This document shows, one piece after another, positions 40,301 through 44,655 of a stretch of 64,000 bases of DNA. The notes under the pieces are model-generated. The model was not told the origin of the DNA. It worked only from the letters and a program-made list of their open reading frames with translations, and made no database searches. Every line of letters starts with the position of its first letter. The stretch's first letter is position 1. The position numbers and the translations under genes are program-made. The DNA is from Conchocele bisecta (lineage: Eukaryota; Mollusca; Bivalvia; Lucinida; Thyasiridae). The stretch covers positions 32,684,791 through 32,748,790 of the forward strand of contig CM055272.1 in the NCBI GenBank assembly GCA_029237695.1, written 5' to 3'.

Positions 40301-43300
40301 CTCATCATGAGAAACATTTGTGCCAAGCCATTTGATAATCCATGCATCGGTGTAGATTGTAGAAGATATAGAGCGGAAGGGAATTTCAATAGATTTGACC
40401 TTTGACCTTCAACTGTGACCTTGGACGTAGGTGCGTGGTTATTGATCGCGACACACCTTCTCATCATCAGAAACATTTCTGCCAAGCCATTTGATAATCC
40501 ATGCATCGGTGTAGAAGATAAAGAGCGGAAGGGAATTTCGATAGGTTTGACCTTTGAACTTCAACTGTGACCTTGGACGTAGGTGCGTGGTTATTGATCG
40601 CGACACACCTTCTCATCATGAGAAACATTTGTGCCAAGCCATTTGATAATCCATGCATCGGTGTAGAAGATATAGAGTGGAAGGGAATTTCGATAGGTTT
40701 GACCTTTGACCTTCAACTGTGACCTTGACCTTGGACGTAGGTGCGTGGTTATTGATCGCGACACACCTTCTCATCATGAGAAACATTTGTGCCAAGCCAT
40801 CTGATAATCCATGCATCGGTGTAGAAGATATAGAGCGGAAGAGAATTTCCAACAGACCGACCGACAAGCTGACTCCTATATACCCCCAACAAACTTTGTT
40901 TCTGGGGGTATAAAAAATATTTAAAGTACCGGTAAGTACTTTTTCATCAATAACGAAAACCAAAAAGTCACCCTCCCCAAAAAAAATTATTTGATGAAAT
41001 CCCATCAAATATTGATTTTATTGCGAAAAAAAGATTTTCCTATGGGAATTTAACATGGGGGCTAAAAATAGACTTTGTAAATATTTATTTCATTTGCGGA
41101 CCGATTTTCAAAATCTAACTTTTGTTTTGTTAGTTACATCATTTTCAAGTAAATTTCCATTTTTTTTTTTTTTTCGAAATTGACTCCCCATGTTAAATTC
41201 CCATAGGAAAATCGTTTTTTTCGCAATAAAATCCATCAAATAATTTTTTTTGGGGAGGGCGACTTATTGATAACAAGAATTCCGCCACGGAAGCGGTGTC
41301 GCGCCTACCGAGGCATTTGACCGTGAACATTACAAGTAAATAAATTACCTTGACCTTCAGAATTTGGATGTGGGTGTGTGTGTAATGAAGCATCATCCGT
41401 AGACAAACATTGATGTGAAATATTATCAATGTCTGGAAAGGGGTTAAAGAGATATTGTGAAAAAACAATAACTTTAACGCATTTCTGTTTTGAAATAGTT
41501 AGCAGCAAAATACTATATAATTTTTATCACTTTTAGTAAATTCTCAATCATTTTCCTGCACAAATAAAACATACAAATACTATGAGGGACTGGTACACAC
41601 CGTCTCATTTGTGTGTTTTATGGGTCCACAATCCTGATACCACACCATACATACCATATATCTACATACTGGTCAGTACAGAAACCTACACTGGCTATCT
41701 AGCAGCCGCCTCACTGTTCTACATTGGGAGCAGATGACAAACAAGTGCTGCTGTTTATGTATTCTATTTATAAAGCCAGTGTATAACTGACAGGCTAGGG
41801 AAGCTATCAGTAATTGGATATGCCTCTCCTTCTAAATTCGGTACCAGGGCACCGATTGTTGGGCCTTAAAGTTTTGTAAAGAGACTAAGTATTTGACCTT
41901 GACCTTGGGATCAGCGGGGGTTGGACGGTCGTGGAGTTGGCACAGCATGGTAGTAGAGCCTTACATGTGTAAAATATTAAGCATTTTAGATGAAGGAAAT
42001 AGAAGTTATAACAATATTTCTCTGATGTTACGTTTAATGACTGACGCACAGACAGATAACCTGACTCCAGTGTACACCCCCACCCCCCACAACTCGTTGC
42101 GGGGGGTATATAAAATGGAGAGAATTTCACCCAAGTTGTCATGTAAATTGATCCCTGCCCCGGACTCGCTCTAGGCTCAAGACCATTCCTCCGTACCTGC
42201 AACAGGAAGTCAAACATTTCCTGGAGCAGTGAGTTATCGGTGACGTCATCCTCGTCATCTTCCCCCTCCTGCCCCCCAGGTGCTGCCCCCTTCTTGCTGA
42301 GGGACGGCACAAACTTGGACACGAAATCAATCACCCGCTCTACCGCGGGCTCGCGTTTAAAGATGACCATCGCATACTTCAGGTAGTGGCTGAACTCCGA
42401 CCAGAAGTTCACAAATTCCATCTGAAATGATATAAACACATGAAATATATTTTAAATTACTTTTTTAGTTTAGATTTGCCGGCTTTGAAATGTAAATAGG
42501 GACACTGTTAATAAGTTTCAAACGTATCAATCCGTTATAAATATCTGGCTTTTTTCTCTCTTTTCTTTTTAAAAATGAATGTGTGGAAATGGGCATAGAA
42601 TAGTCATTTCAGTTACTTAGAGGTGAAATGGCAAATGGAAAGGTCCAACAAGCAGGGCTTCCCCACAGTATTTCACAAATTGCAATTCAACTGTAATTTA
42701 CCATTTTAAATTCACTAGGTTTTGACATAAAATATATTTTAAAGCACAGAATATAATTCTCAAAGAAATTAATGCATGAATAAAGATACCAGATGGCTGC
42801 GGCCCGCATGTCGAGCCCGCCGAGGCATTTGATGGTCTGAAGAGTGTATTTATTTGAATTAAGGTGTTATGGAGATATACATGTAAGGTATGTAACAACT
42901 TTACCGTAGATTTTATAATAATGCAAACTTCTAAGTAATTTGACCTTGACGAATATATGGACAGGGATTCCGCTGGCGATCGCCACTTTTTTTTTTTTAT
43001 GTTTTTTTTTTTTTGAAGTGGCAATTTTTTTTTCCCCAGTGGAATCCCTGTATGGATGATGACCAATAAGCATACAAAGTTTCAAGCAAATGTGACTTAC
43101 GGTTTCAGAGATAATAGGTATGTGAAAAGTTTAACGCAAATTTGAACAAAATTTTACCATTTGTCATTTGACCTTGGGGCACAGGGGCCGCACAAGTGGG
43201 ACACAGAATGAATATATGGATGATGACTAATAAGCATTTGAAATTTCAAGTCAATGTGACTTGGGACTGTAAAAACTTTAATGCAGACTTCGGATGGACT

Positions 43301-44620
43301 GACGCACGGACGTCATTGTGATGACTATGTCTCGCTTTCCGCAAGCGGGCTCGACAAAAAGCAAGAAAACATGGGCCATCAGCACACAAATACACTAGGT
43401 TGGAGAAACTCTGGTACCTACTACTACACTACATGTATATGCCTCCTGGCTCTACCAAGACCAGGGCATACAAGTAATTCATTTATGCATAAACTGAAAA
43501 ATGCACTTAGACAGAGCTCCAGATAAGGTGTGTATCTGACTAAATACCCAGGGTTCATGTTTGAGGGCGACATGGGCGAAGTGGTCGCTTTTTTTCTGGC
43601 CAAGTCGCCTTATTTTTCCCGTAGGGGGAAGTCAAGTCGCCCTGGAATTTTCTGGATTTTTTTTTTTTTTACTATGAATTTCAGACCCTAGGGGCGAGTG
43701 CATGTCATAAATGCGCTAATCCCACCAAATAGGCGTGTAAAATTGGATCGCATCGATTGTTTGATGACCCCTGGTGTGTATTTGCCCGCAGGGTTTCTTT
43801 GTTATTGTCGCCTACTATCGGTTTGTTATTCGCGACGCCATGATGCGTATCAACTGCTCAGACACGTCTGGGCGCTTAATATTGTTTAACTAAAGCGTTC
43901 AAGGAACGTTGATTGAAGACCCGAATTTACGTCATTAAGACGGGCTTATAGCTTCATTTAATTCATTGGTCGGCTTCGACTAATTTGATTCGACGACACA
44001 CGTGAATAATTAGTTTCAAGGTAAATGGGAGGCGACTACTATCGCAGTCTATCGGCATAACGACGGTAGTTGTCTACACACATATTTTTGTCAGCTTATG
44101 ACGCTTTGTGATACCATTTCCGAAATAAAAATAGCATCCAATCGTTAGCTACGATTGTGGGTATACCCACTCGAGGCGCCACCTGACGAACCTAGTCGTC
44201 GCCTACACAGTGGCCTACACAGCCCATGATTGCAACTTTCTTTTTCGCCGAAAAGTGTGAAATAATTAAATACGAAATTGATATATTCTAATGAAATCCT
44301 TTGATGCCGAAATCAAGTATTGTGTATTACATTACTAACTGTTTATTTCAACCAAATATGGCTATCTCTATTGTCAGAAAACATGAAAAAGTCTATAAAT
44401 ATCACGAAAAATTTCGGCGATTTCGTACCTATGTAGTTTCGTCCTTTTGCAACTTTTTCCAATCGATGTTAACGTAACCCGATTTTTATGATAATTCAGT
44501 TTGGTATTAACTAAATATACATAATGTATGCACATCCAAGTTCATAAACGATATTTATGTACACAGTTAAAGAGGTTCAGATGGGTGGTAACAACATACA
44601 TTTATTTTTATGCTTTTGAG

Positions 44621-44655
<35 letters not shown>

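Noticed and set aside
40228..41008. Repeated MHGLSNGLAQMFLMM-type peptide as a repeat protein
   Set aside because: It is a frame through the 155-bp noncoding tandem array; each unit changes frame or stops.
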